From positions 62,001 to 126,000 of the forward strand of contig CAVRED010000011.1 of assembly GCA_963719975.1 (NCBI GenBank): 64,000 bases of DNA, given 5' to 3'. Origin of the DNA: Poindextera sp963719975 (GTDB lineage: Bacteria > Pseudomonadota > Alphaproteobacteria > Caulobacterales > Caulobacteraceae). The notes beneath the pieces are model-generated. The model was not told the DNA's origin and made no database searches. It saw only the letters and a program-made list of their open reading frames with translations. Below are positions 32,155-40,642 of this stretch, one piece after another (the stretch's first letter is position 1; every line of letters begins with the position of its first letter). A program made the position numbers and the translations under genes.

Positions 32155-34526
32155 CCAGCGCCGACTCCACCCTGTACTCGGCCGCGCCGCGCTCGAAGAT
32201 GGCGAGTTCCGCCTGGCTCGCGCCGGCGTAGGCGGTCTCCGGCAGGTGGCAGGTGAAGGTCGCGCCCTGCGCCGGGCTCGCTCTCCAGCGCCACCCAGCC
32301 GCCGTGCAGCTCGATCAGCGCCTTGACCAGGGCCAGGCCCAGGCCCGGGCCGCCGCGGTCGCGGCCGACGAAGCGGTCGAAGATGTGCGCCTGCACGTGG
32401 AAGGGGATGCCGCGTCCGGTGTCGGAGACCTGCACCTGGACCTCGCTCGGCGAGCGGTGCGCGCTCAGCGTCACGCGGCCCGCCGGCGGCGTCTGCATCA
32501 GCGCGTTCTCGATCAGGTGGTCGATGCACTGGGTCAGGCGGGGCGCATCGGCGCGGATGACGCCGACCTCGGCGTCGCAGGCCGTCTCGATCGACCACCT
32601 CGCCGGCCTCGGCCTGCCGCGCCCAGCGCTCGACGGCCTCCTCGAGCAGGGTCTCGATGCGCGACGTCGGCGACGTCCAGCGCCATCTCGCCGGCGTCGA
32701 TCTGGGCCATGTCGAGCACATCGTCGATCGAGCGCGCCAGCTGGCTCGCCGCCGAGCGCACGGCCCCCACATGCCCGCGCATGCGCTCGGGCAAGCGCCT
32801 CGCCGCCGCGCTCCAGGAGCTCGGAGTAGCCGATGATGGTGGTGAGCGGCGTGCGGAGCTCGTAGGAGACGTTGCCGACGAAGTCGCGCTTCAGCCGCTC
32901 GGCCTCGGCCAGCGCCGCCGAGCGGTCGGCGACGCGCCTTTTCCAGCTGGCGCGTGTCGGTGACGTCGGCGAAGCCACCAGCGTCGCCCCGTCGGGCAGC
33001 GGCCGCGACTGGAAGGCGATGATGCGGTCGTCCGAGGACTTGGTCTCGCCGCTGATCGGCGATGCGCGCGCTGGGATCCGGATCGGTGACGCGGCCCTTC
33101 AGCTCGCGCCAGAACTGCTGATCGTGCAGGCGCGGCACGCAGAGCTCGACCACGCCGTCGAAGTCGGCGGCGGTGTCGATCGTCGGCGGCCGTGGTGTTC
33201 CAGAAGCGGGCGAAGGCCTCGTTGTAGAGGCGAAGCCGACCGTCGGAGCCGAACACGACGACCGCGTCGTTCAGCTTGTCCAGCGTCGCCTGCTGCACCT
33301 GGATCAGCGCGTTGTACTGCGCCTTCAGGCGAAGCTCGCCGGTCATGTCGGAGAACAGCACGAGAAGCCCGCCCAGCGGATGCGGCTGGCGCACCACGCG
33401 AAGCGTGCGGCCGTCCGGCAGCGTCCAGAGGTCGTCGGGCGAAGGACTGAGCGCCTCGTACCAGCTGAGCTCGTCGGCCTTCCAGCGCGCGTAGTCCGCG
33501 GTCTCCGGCAGCCGCCGGCGCTGGCGCAGGCGATCGAGCAGCTCGGCGTGGGTCGGGCCCTCGGCCAGCCAGGCCGGCTCCAGCGCCCACAGCTGGGCGA
33601 AGGCGGTGTTGTGGAACGAGAGGCGCTTGTCGGGGCTGAAGATGGCGACCGCGTCGGCCAGGTGGTTCAGCGTCTCGTCGTGCGCCTCGGTGTTGCGGCG
33701 CAGCGCCTCGCGGGTCTCCTCCGCGTCGGTCGCGTCCAGCGCCCAGGCGCCGATGTCGCCGCCCTCGAGCGGCTGAGCGCTCAGGCGAAACGCGCGCCGC
33801 TGGCCCGCCGACCGGCGTCCAGCGTTGGGCGTCGCGACGCTCGCCGGCCTGCGCCGCCTCGGCGACCAGGGCGTTCGCGCCACGATCGAAGGCGAGCTTG
33901 CGGGCGATGGCGTCCTCGATCGACGTCGCCTCGACGGCGGAGAGCCACGCCTGGTTGGCCCAGATCAGGCCCGCTCCATGCGCCAGCCAGACCGGGTGGG
34001 GCAGGGCGTCGAGCAGCGCCGCCAAGCGGGGGGCCGGGGGCAGGCCGCCGTCGTTGGGCAGCGCCGGCTGCAGTCTGAGCCAGGCGACGGCGCCCGACGC
34101 GCGACCGTCGACCGCGACCTCGCCGCCCGGGCCGCGCGCCTGGAACGCGCAAGGCTGGCCGCTCTCGATCAGCGCCTTGAGACGGCGGTGGTGGTCAGGA
34201 TCGCCCGCCATCAGCGCCTCGATCACGCCTTGCGGCCCCGCGCCTCCGTCCTCGAGGCCGAGCACGGTGGCGACAAGGTTCAGGGAGTCGCCGCCCCAGG
34301 CCAGCTGCGCGCGGCCGTCCTCGATGGTCAGCATCGCCGAGTCGAAGGCCTCCGCCGAGGCCTGGGTCGCGTCCGCCAGTCCCTCGAGCCGCGCCAGCCT
34401 GTCGCTGGCGCGCGCAAGGCGCTGCTCGGCCCGACGGCGCACGGAGACGGCCCAGAGGCTCGCCGCCAGCGCAAGGCTGACCGCGCCGCAAGCCGCGGCC
34501 AGGAAGAGGTCGGGCGCTCCGGTCAA
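32151..34526 (-). CDS. divL: DivL-type PAS-containing kinase with tyrosine in the H-box (many frameshifts)
   Basis: Non-canonical histidine kinase controlling the CckA-CtrA cell-cycle pathway in Caulobacter through DivK. N-terminal membrane helix (DLFLAAACGAVSLALAASLW), then PAS-like regions (ALPHPVWLAHGAGLIWANQ, HLADAVAIFSPDKRLSFHNT, KLNDAVVVFGSDGRLRLYNE). The H-box reads RDFVGNVSYELRTPLTTIIG, with tyrosine (codon 32864-32862) in place of the phospho-acceptor histidine, the hallmark of DivL. The HATPase domain is otherwise good: DHLIENALMQTP, SDTGRGIPF and GGPGLGLALVKALIEL. At least seven frame changes scatter through the 3' half. Spanned length about 790 residues, close to Caulobacter DivL. 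Confidence 0.85.
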
Positions 34527-34696
34527 GCCGCCGATCCCCCGTCAGGCGGTCTGTGCGGGCAGAATCATGTCGGGAGCATACCCCTTTTTGCGGCGTCGCG
34601 GGGCAGCCTGCCGCGCCGGGCGGCGCCTCAGTTGCAAATCCGCCGCTGTTGACTTGGCGGCATGGGAAATCGCGTTCCGCCGCAGGGCATGGCCCA

Positions 34697-34779
34697 CGGG
34701 GAAGGATGGTCAGCGAACTTCGGGTGGTGGTGGTGGTGGTGGTGGTGGTGGTGCGAAGCCCGCTGACCATCCTTCCCCG
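34697..34779 (-). repeat. 26-bp inverted repeat enclosing (GGT)10 microsatellite
   Basis: Left arm 34697-34722 and right arm 34754-34779 pair over 26 positions with only two mismatches (34716-34717 against 34759-34760). The loop is exactly ten GGT units (34723-34752). It lies downstream of the DUF2158 gene and upstream of divL, both on the minus strand. In the transcript of that strand the loop is (ACC)10. On the plus strand the G-rich loop could form a two-layer quadruplex. No U tract follows, so a factor-independent terminator is not evident. Confidence 0.8.
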
Positions 34780-34785
34780 CGGGGG

Positions 34786-35007
34786 TCAGGAGGAGTTGGG
34801 TTGCTTGTCGTCGCCGCTGGCGAGTTCGAGGGCGTCCAGCTTGACGAACATCGTGCGGGCCGCGCTCCGCGCGTCGATCCAGATGCAGTGGGTGTAGGGA
34901 AGCTCCACGCGATGGTCGACCCGCTCGGCGGTCATCCGCGGTCCGCCGGACTTCAGCCGCACCACGTCGCCCGCCTTCACCTTCGACGGCTCGCTGCTGA
35001 TGGCCAT
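34786..35007 (-). CDS. DUF2158 (YodC-like) small protein
   Basis: 73 residues, intact. The core KVKAGDVVRLKSGGPRMTAE carries the GDVVxLKSGGPxMT signature of DUF2158, followed by HCIWIDARSAARTMFVKLDA. Family members are small cytosolic beta-rich proteins without an established function. The start is supported by GGAGC six bases upstream. The stop lies seven bases before the right arm of the (GGT)10 hairpin, so that structure would be in its 3' untranslated region. Confidence 0.8.
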   Translation of the reverse strand: MAISSEPSKVKAGDVVRLKSGGPRMTAERVDHRVELPYTHCIWIDARSAARTMFVKLDALELASGDDKQPNSS

Positions 35008-35329
35008 CAGAGCAGCTCCGTCGCTCCAGACGCCGTCGACTGCGCGTGGAGAAGGGTGGAGGAAGGGACGCGTGGCGTGACTGGCCGCAGCTGCGAGGGA
35101 GCAACGCTGTGCGAACGGATCGATCGGCGGACGTCTCGGCCGTGACGGTTGAACATGCGGGCTCTCATGCGGTTGCGACGAGCGGAGAATAGCGCCGCCG
35201 CGGGAGCGCTCAGGGATTGGCTTAGCGCCGATGTCCGCTGAGCCCGCCGATCCCCTTGAAGATCGAACTCAGACACCACCCCGCGCCGTCGGCCTTAAAC
35301 CGCGCCGCGTCTTCAGGCAGGATGGGCCG
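35008..35329. other. Gap between divergent DUF2158 and 35330 genes
   Basis: 322 bases with no gene I can support. It must hold the divergent promoters. A minus-strand frame of 90 codons (35279-35007) ending in TGATG at the DUF2158 start is arginine/serine-rich and looks non-coding. An alternative ATG at 35231 would extend the plus-strand gene by 33 residues into this gap. No convincing -35/-10 pair, tRNA or repeat was seen. Confidence 0.4.
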
Positions 35330-35908
35330 ATGAGCGCGATCCGCTATCCGGTGGCCGCATCCGCCGAGGCCGCCCTGTCGGCGCCGTTCGGACGCGCCGC
35401 GCGCGCCAGCGAGGCCGAGGCGCTGGCTGGCGCGGCCGTCGAGTTCGCCAGCGAGGCGGCCGGTCCGGCCTTCGCAACCCGCGAGGCTGCGCTCGACGCC
35501 TACAGCGGGCGGCTGGATGACGAGCGGGCGGGGCGCGCGGTCACGGTGCAGCCGGAGGACCGCTACTGCGCCCTCACCGAGCTTGCGGCCGAGCCCGGGC
35601 GGATGCCGGCCGCGGCGCGGCCGACCTATCGGGGCGGGCGGCGTTGGCCGAAGCCCGCGGCGGCGCCGGCCACCGTGTGGCGCCTGATCGTGCGCTATTG
35701 GCGGGTCAAAGCAGCCCAGCCCCTGTTGGAGCTCGCCGAGCCGACCCAGGCGCCGGCGCGCAAGTCCCTGCAATCCCTCGACGCCAAGGCGCTGCGCGAG
35801 CGGCTGAGCGAGCCCCTTCGGCCGGTGAAGCCGCAACAGCCCCTCGACATCGGACTCTTCGAGGTTCACCCGCCCGAGGCGCCGCATATCGTCATGCCCG
35901 ATGAGTGA
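35330..35908 (+). CDS. Hypothetical protein, alanine-rich, with tryptophan/arginine motif
   Basis: About 192 residues from MSAIRYPVAASAEAALSAPF; not recognised. It has no signal peptide or membrane span. A central stretch TYRGGRRWPKPAAAPATVWR, then LIVRYWRVKAAQPLLELAEP is basic and aromatic, and the C-terminus (QPLDIGLFEVHPPEAPHIVM) is proline-rich. The 3' end overlaps the next gene by eight bases, so it is probably translated together with the zincin. The start could instead be ATG 35231. Confidence 0.6.
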   Translation: MSAIRYPVAASAEAALSAPFGRAARASEAEALAGAAVEFASEAAGPAFATREAALDAYSGRLDDERAGRAVTVQPEDRYCALTELAAEPGRMPAAARPTYRGGRRWPKPAAAPATVWRLIVRYWRVKAAQPLLELAEPTQAPARKSLQSLDAKALRERLSEPLRPVKPQQPLDIGLFEVHPPEAPHIVMPDE

Positions 35909-36314
35909 GCCGGCGCACCCGCTCGGCGATGCGACGGCGCCGTCGCTCGACGATTTCGCCGCCATCGCCGACGCCGCGTTCGCCGCCCTGCCCGCGCCGT
36001 TCCGCAAGCTGGCGGGCGAGGTCGTCTGCCAGGTGCAGGACTTCGCGGACGATGCTGTGCTGGACGACCTCGGAATCGAGGACGCTTTCCAGCTCACCGG
36101 CCTCTACCAGGGCGCAAGCCTGTTGCTGCGCTCGCCATCCGACCCGGTTCCGGCCGTCAGCCACGTCTTCCTCTATCGCCGGCCCATCCTCGACGAGTGG
36201 GCCGAGCGCGGGGACGTCAGCCTGAGCACGCTGATCACCCACGTCCTGGTGCACGAAATCGGCCACCACTTCGGCCTCTCGGACGAGGACATCGACGCGA
36301 TCGAGGCGCGCTGA
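35901..36314 (+). CDS. Predicted zincin-like metallopeptidase
   Basis: 137 residues, intact. The C-terminus carries LITHVLVHEIGHHFGLSDED, that is the HExxHxxGxxxxD zinc-binding motif of the zincin_1 (PF06262-type) family. The rest (FRKLAGEVVCQVQDFADDAV and FLYRRPILDEWAERGDVSLS) is typical of this compact family, which lacks a propeptide or signal sequence. Catalytic activity and substrate are unknown for the group. It is coupled to the preceding hypothetical gene by an 8-base overlap. Confidence 0.82.
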   Translation: MSEPAHPLGDATAPSLDDFAAIADAAFAALPAPFRKLAGEVVCQVQDFADDAVLDDLGIEDAFQLTGLYQGASLLLRSPSDPVPAVSHVFLYRRPILDEWAERGDVSLSTLITHVLVHEIGHHFGLSDEDIDAIEAR

Positions 36315-36343
36315 CCCCCGGGCTGGCGACGGCGCCGCGCCAG

Positions 36344-36356
36344 ACGAATAATTCGT
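36344..36356. promoter_or_regulatory. Perfect 13-base palindrome upstream of the diiron gene
   Basis: ACGAAT-A-ATTCGT is a perfect palindrome and an A/T-rich island in GC-rich DNA, 114 bases before the diiron protein's ATG. Its size suits a dimeric repressor or activator. A TTGACG at 36373-36378 could be the -35 of the same promoter, although the matching -10 is poor. Confidence 0.4.
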
Positions 36357-36469
36357 GACGCCCCCGTCATTTTCGTTGACGAGCCGGCCGCAAAACGCCA
36401 TGTAGCGCGCGGATTGACCCCCTGGGCGCCGAGCCTCGCGCCCCCCTGCCCCGCTCGGAGACTTGCCGG

Positions 36470-37591
36470 ATGACCAACATCACCAAGGACGCCATGTACG
36501 AAGCCGTCGCGCCCGACGACTTCGAGTCCATGCTGAACCTCGACCGCTACAACGCCCGCTCGACCGCGTTCGACAAGATCATCTCGGCGACTCACGACCA
36601 CTTCTGGGATCCGCTGAACAAGGCCTACATCGACTTCGACGAGCCCTTCGACATGGAGAACGAGGCGCTGTTGCCGGAGGACATGATCGCGGTCCTGCAG
36701 ACCAACTACGGCAAGGAGATGCTGGCCGATCCGAAGACACGGATCCGCTTCATCAACGCCCAGACGCTGCGCAGCTTCTCGTCCATCCTGCACGGGGAAC
36801 AGGGCGCGCTGAACCTCTCGGCCTCGCTGTGTCACGTGCTCTACGACCAGGGCGCGCAGGAGTATGCGGCCAACCAGACCCGCGAAGAGGCGCGCCACGT
36901 CACGGCCTTCGCCAAGTACATCAAGTCTCGCTGGGGCCGGCCGGTGGCCTGCAGCCCGGTGCTGCAGAACCTCTTGGTCGACATCATCTCCTCGCCCGAG
37001 GTCTACAAGAAGATCATCGGCATGCAGATGCTGGTCGAGGGCCTCGCCATGGGCGCCTTCGCCACCTTCTATCAGAAGCTGAACGACCCGCTGGGCCGCA
37101 AGCTGATGCAGCTGGTGATGACCGACGAGGCCTTCCACCACAAGTTCGGGAAGATCTGGGCCGACCGCACCATCCCGCACCTGACCACCGAAGAGCACGT
37201 CATCATCGAGGACTGGGCGGCGCACTGCTTCCAGACCCTGCTCTTCAACCTCGTCGCCCCGTCCGAACAGCGCGACCTGTTCGAAGAGTTCGGCATGGAT
37301 CCCGACAAGGTGATCGCCGAGTTCCAGGAGATCGCCACCGACGAGAACCGCCGCGAGGACATGAAGGAAGCGACCAACATCTTCCGCGTGCTCATCAAGA
37401 CGCTGCTGAACGCCGGCATCATCACCGACCGCACCCGCGCCTTCTACGGCATGTACGTCGACATGGATGAGCTCAAGGCCGAGGGCGACCGCATGGTCGG
37501 CGACGACATCGCCGAAGAGGGCATCAAGTACCTGCAGGCGGTCAACTTCAAGGACCGCGCCCGCACGCCGGTGGCGATCGCCGCCGAGTAG
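36470..37591 (+). CDS. Ferritin-like diiron-carboxylate protein, uncharacterised (RNR R2-like fold)
   Basis: Intact, 373 residues. Four helices supply a full set of carboxylate-bridged diiron ligands: a glutamate in ILHGEQGALNLSAS, ExxH in NQTREEARHVTAFAKY, a glutamate in IGMQMLVEGLAMGAFATF, and ExxH in LVMTDEAFHHKFGKIWADR. This resembles the ribonucleotide reductase R2/AurF/oxygenase superfamily, but there is no nrdA nearby and no obvious radical tyrosine call, so I do not name it NrdB. Monooxygenase, desaturase-like oxidase or ferroxidase activity are all possible. The gene stands alone, after a gap with a 13-base palindrome. Confidence 0.75.
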   Translation: MTNITKDAMYEAVAPDDFESMLNLDRYNARSTAFDKIISATHDHFWDPLNKAYIDFDEPFDMENEALLPEDMIAVLQTNYGKEMLADPKTRIRFINAQTLRSFSSILHGEQGALNLSASLCHVLYDQGAQEYAANQTREEARHVTAFAKYIKSRWGRPVACSPVLQNLLVDIISSPEVYKKIIGMQMLVEGLAMGAFATFYQKLNDPLGRKLMQLVMTDEAFHHKFGKIWADRTIPHLTTEEHVIIEDWAAHCFQTLLFNLVAPSEQRDLFEEFGMDPDKVIAEFQEIATDENRREDMKEATNIFRVLIKTLLNAGIITDRTRAFYGMYVDMDELKAEGDRMVGDDIAEEGIKYLQAVNFKDRARTPVAIAAE

Positions 37592-37684
37592 CAAGCGCAT
37601 CGGGTCTGGACTCTTCGGCCGGCTTTGTCGCAACTTCGCCCCGGCGACGGAGTTAACCAAGCGACGTCAGGCCGGAAGGTCCGG

Positions 37685-38236
37685 ATGAAACCATTGCGCT
37701 ATTGGGCGGCTTGCGCTTTCGCCGCAGCCCTTGTCCTCGGTCAGGCGGGCCATGCGGCGCCGGCCCCGGGGCCTGCGCCCGAGCCTTCCAAGCCGGTCGA
37801 TCCGCGTCGCTACGCCGGTCTCTGGTACGAGATCGCGCGGCTTCCGAACAAGCTGCAGGTCGACTGCGACGCGCCGACCGCTGACTGGACGAAGCAGAGC
37901 GACGGATCCTTCGCGGTGGTGCAGACTTGCCGCCAGGGATCGCCCACAGGCCCCTTGAAGACCTGGCGCGCGGCCGGCCGGATCATCGACGGCAGCAACA
38001 ACTCCAAGATCCGCCTCGGCTTCTTCGGCGGCTTCATCCACCAGGACTATTGGATCATCGACCGCGCCGACGATTACAGCTGGTGCCTGATGTCGACGCC
38101 CACGTCGAAATGGCTCTGGATCATGGCGCGCCGCCCGATTGTCTCGCCTTCGCTGAAGGCCGCGCTCGTCGCCCGCGCCAGATCGCTCGGCTACGACACC
38201 GCCCGCCTTGTCTACGACCAGCCGCCCCCGGCCTGA
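37685..38236 (+). CDS. Lipocalin (Blc-like)
   Basis: About 183 residues, intact. It starts with a signal peptide (MKPLRYWAACAFAAALVLGQ, cleavage near GHAA) with no lipobox, so a soluble periplasmic form is predicted. The lipocalin motif YAGLWYEIARLPNKLQ (GxW) begins the barrel, followed by WIIDRADDYSWCLMSTPTSK and ARRPIVSPSLKAALVARARS. Blc-type lipocalins bind lysophospholipids or fatty acids. It converges on the VOC gene with nine bases between stops. An in-frame upstream ATG at 37625 would move the signal peptide off the N-terminus. Confidence 0.85.
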   Translation: MKPLRYWAACAFAAALVLGQAGHAAPAPGPAPEPSKPVDPRRYAGLWYEIARLPNKLQVDCDAPTADWTKQSDGSFAVVQTCRQGSPTGPLKTWRAAGRIIDGSNNSKIRLGFFGGFIHQDYWIIDRADDYSWCLMSTPTSKWLWIMARRPIVSPSLKAALVARARSLGYDTARLVYDQPPPA

Positions 38237-38245
38237 GGGCGGCGC

Positions 38246-38659
38246 CTAAGCCAAAGCGGCCGGAGCGGCCGTAGGTGTTGCGAACCACCAGCTGTGGCCA
38301 TCCGGGTCCCGGACGCCATATTCGCGCTGACCATACTCCTGATCGGTCGGCTCTGAGAGAATCTCCGCGCCCGATGCCTTCGCCTTGGCAAAGTGCGCGT
38401 CGACATCCTTCACATGGACGACCAAGCCGCCGCCAGCAGCGCCGAGCTTTGATGGCGTTTGCAGCCGCGCCGCTTCGCTCGTGAGGTGAAGCCATATACG
38501 GCGATCGCCGAGCCGCACCTCTCCGTGCACGACAGCGCCGCTCGGATCACGTTCCAATCCCGCGCTCGTGAAGCCCAACGCGCCCACCAGGAAGTCGTGC
38601 TCAGCCGCTATGTCTGAGCAAGCCAGGACCGGAATGATGTCCGACTTCGCCGTCAGCAT
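38246..38659 (-). CDS. VOC (glyoxalase/bleomycin-resistance) family protein
   Basis: 137 residues, intact. Two beta-alpha-beta-beta-beta modules: the start IIPVLACSDIAAEHDFLVGA with LGFTSAGLERDPSGAV, then HVKDVDAHFAKAKASGAEIL and the C-terminal REYGVRDPDGHSWWFATP, typical of the VOC superfamily. Metal ligands suggested by the fold include an N-terminal histidine and the C-terminal aspartate/histidine region. Substrate is unknown; glyoxalase, dioxygenase or antibiotic-binding functions cannot be separated. Divergent from mmcB by 88 bases. Confidence 0.8.
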   Translation of the reverse strand: MLTAKSDIIPVLACSDIAAEHDFLVGALGFTSAGLERDPSGAVVHGEVRLGDRRIWLHLTSEAARLQTPSKLGAAGGGLVVHVKDVDAHFAKAKASGAEILSEPTDQEYGQREYGVRDPDGHSWWFATPTAAPAALA

Positions 38660-38720
38660 GCCGGGCCTACCTATCAGCGCGTCGGATGAACGTCATCTCG
38701 TGAGTTTTCAATTTACAGCA

Positions 38721-38735
38721 GAACGAAAGCCGAAC
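38721..38735 (+). promoter_or_regulatory. LexA (SOS) box upstream of mmcB
   Basis: GAAC-N7-GAAC (38721-38724 and 38732-38735), the reverse complement of the alphaproteobacterial SOS box GTTC-N7-GTTC. It lies 12 bases before the mmcB ATG, a position where LexA would block transcription. The match is exact. Confidence 0.75.
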
Positions 38736-38747
38736 AGTCTTCAGCGC

Positions 38748-39191
38748 ATGACTGACGAGTCCGTGCTCATCACCGTCACGCGCCCGGAGATCACGGGGGT
38801 GGTCACGCGGGGGGCGGCGAGGCTCTTCCTCGCCCTCGGCTATGCGCCGCTGGCCGAGGTTTCGCTGCCGAACGGGCGACGGGCCGACCTGATGGCGATC
38901 GGGCCGCGCGGCGAGATCGCCATCGCAGAGGTGAAGTCCGGGCTCGAGGACTACCGCGCCGACCGCAAGTGGGCGGAATACGCCCCGTTCTGCGACGCCT
39001 TCTATTTCGCCGTGGACGCGGACTTTCCACGCCATGTGCTGCCCGAGGGTCCCGGCCTGATCGTCGCCGACGGCTTCGGCGGGGCCGTCATCATCGAGGC
39101 GCCGGTCGCTCCGCTCGCCGCCGCGCGGCGCAAGGCGTTGACCTTGGCGTTCGCAAGGCTGGCCGCGGCCCGCGCGCTCGGCGGCGGCTAG
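38748..39191 (+). CDS. mmcB: MmcB family DNA repair protein
   Basis: 147 residues, intact. In Caulobacter MmcB is an SOS-induced factor for mitomycin C and UV tolerance, linked to translesion repair. The PD-(D/E)xK-like nuclease core is visible: GRRADLMAIGPRGEIAIAEV and then KSGLEDYRADRKWAEYAPFC, that is D...E-V-K. VTRGAARLFLALGYAPLAEV precedes it. Start at MTDESVLITVTRPEITGV; upstream in-frame sequence to 38568 overlaps the divergent VOC gene and the LexA box and is not coding. Shares a CTAG stop palindrome with the convergent GST. Confidence 0.88.
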   Translation: MTDESVLITVTRPEITGVVTRGAARLFLALGYAPLAEVSLPNGRRADLMAIGPRGEIAIAEVKSGLEDYRADRKWAEYAPFCDAFYFAVDADFPRHVLPEGPGLIVADGFGGAVIIEAPVAPLAAARRKALTLAFARLAAARALGGG

Positions 39192-39791
39192 GGATTGGCG
39201 AGACCCCAGCGCGCGACGGCGCGCTGGTAGGCCGGGCGCGCCTGGATCCGCTCGGCGTACTCGGTGAACGGGCTCTCCTTCGGCAGCGTTCCGTTGGCGA
39301 ACGCCCAGGGGAATGCCGCCGCCGAGGCAGACGTCGGCGGTGGTGAACTGGTCGCCCAGAAACCACGGCCCGCGCTCCAGGCCCTTGCGCAGGGTGGTCA
39401 CGACCCGGTCGTAGTCGCCGTAGCCCGCCTGAAAGCCCGGCATCGGCTCGCGCTTGACCATCCGCTCCACGAGCACCGTGTCGACGCTGGAGCCGAAGAA
39501 GAGCCAGTGCAGATAGGCGCCGCGGCGAGGATCGCCGATCGGCGGCGCCAGCCCGGCCTCGGGGTACTTGTCGCCGAGGTAGGCGCAGATCGCCCCCGTC
39601 TCGCTCACCACCTCCTCGCCGTCGCGGATCGCCGGCACCTTGCCCATCGGATTGATCGCCAGATACTCGGGCGTCTGGCCGTCGCCGGCCCGGACGTCGA
39701 TGATCTTGACCTCGTACGGCTGTCCGAGCTCCTCGAGCAGGTACATGCCCACGTTCGAGCGCGAGTTCGGGCAGTGGTAGAGCGTGATCAT
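39188..39791 (-). CDS. Glutathione S-transferase family protein (one frameshift)
   Basis: About 200 residues. Thioredoxin-fold N-terminal domain MITLYHCPNSRSNVGMYLLE, then YLAINPMGKVPAIRDGEEVV and SETGAICAYLGDKYPEAGLA, the glutathione-site region. The helical C-terminal domain contains FLGDQFTTADVCLGGGIP, where one base is gained or lost near 39320, and ends WAFANGTLPKESPFTEYAER. Class cannot be assigned; an active-site serine or cysteine lies near residues 9-11. It is separated from actR by 218 bases that include a strong inverted repeat. Confidence 0.86.
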
Positions 39792-39887
39792 TCCGTTGCT
39801 TCCTGGTTGCCCGACCACTCTAGCCGCGGCTGCTGACACCGTCATGGCGGCAACCGTCGGCGCGTCGCTGCGAATCTTCCTTGTCAG

Positions 39888-39972
39888 ACCACCAAGCACA
39901 CCAAGCACACCAAGGTTCAGCACGATCCTCGAGGTGGGTGGCCACCCCCTGACTCTTGGTGTGCTTGGTGGT
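39888..39972. repeat. Intergenic inverted repeat with CACACCAAG nonamers
   Basis: ACCACCAAGCACACCAAG (39888-39905) is exactly complementary to 39955-39972, an 18-bp perfect stem. The left side continues with a further tandem copy of CACACCAAG (39906-39914), so the arms are made of near-repeats. The loop is about 49 bases and has internal dyads. It fills most of the GST-actR gap, which otherwise holds nothing recognisable. Probably a dispersed genomic repeat. Confidence 0.75.
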
Positions 39973-40009
39973 TCGACAGGGTGACGCCGCTCGCGCGGCG
40001 GTGGACACG

Positions 40010-40571
40010 CTAGCGCGGGGCGCGCTTGGCCAGGATGCGCTGCAGCGTGCGGCGGTGCATGCTGAGCCGCCGCGCCGTCTCGGAGACATTGTGGTTGCAG
40101 AGCTCGTAGACCCGCTGGATGTGCTCCCAGCGGACGCGGTCGGCCGACATGGGGTTCTCCGGCGGCGCCGGCGCCTCGCTCTGCCGGGCCAACAGCGCGC
40201 GCACGACATCGTCCGCGTCGGCCGGCTTCGAGAGATAGTCGACCGCGCCGGCCTTCACCGCGGCGACGGCGGTGGCGATCGCGCCGTAGCCGGTGAGCAT
40301 GATCACCCGCGCGTCCGGCCGGGCGCTGCTGGATCGCTTCCACCACCTGCAGCCCGTTGCCGTCGCCAAGCCGCATGTCGAGGACGGCGAAGGCGGGCGG
40401 CGCGGCTTTGATGATGTCCATCGCCTCGGCGATCGAAGCCGCCAGCTGTACGGGCTCGAACCCGCGCGCCTCCAGCGCCCGGCCCAGTCGCGTGCGGAAC
40501 GGCGCGTCGTCGTCGAGCACCAGCAGGCTCTTGTCGCTCAGGCCAGCGACGGCGCTCGACAAGTCCTGCAT
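40010..40571 (-). CDS. actR: ActR/RegA family response regulator (one frameshift)
   Basis: Global redox response regulator. Receiver: KSLLVLDDDAPFRTRLGRAL, phospho-aspartate in FAVLDMRLGDGNGLQVVEAI, then one base change near 40325, and PDARVIMLTGYGAIATAVAA with the lysine in YLSKPADADDVV. The C-terminal Fis-type helix-turn-helix is NVSETARRLSMHRRTLQRIL, the signature of the RegA/PrrA/ActR group. About 186 residues. It follows actS by about 70 bases on the same strand. Confidence 0.93.
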
Positions 40572-40642
40572 GCTGCATCCTCACCACCAGCGCGAGTTGG
40601 CGCAGACGATCCGCGGCATGATGTCGCGGAGTCGAGGGGACC

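Noticed and set aside
34628..35104. Minus-strand frame with ten consecutive histidines, like a His-tag or vector
   Set aside because: The histidines are the complement of the (GGT)10 loop; flanking text is not a vector and has no coding character.
35007..35279. 90-codon minus-strand frame ending in TGATG at the DUF2158 start
   Set aside because: Arginine/serine-rich, no family, and overlaps a divergent gene's possible start. Kept only as part of the gap description.
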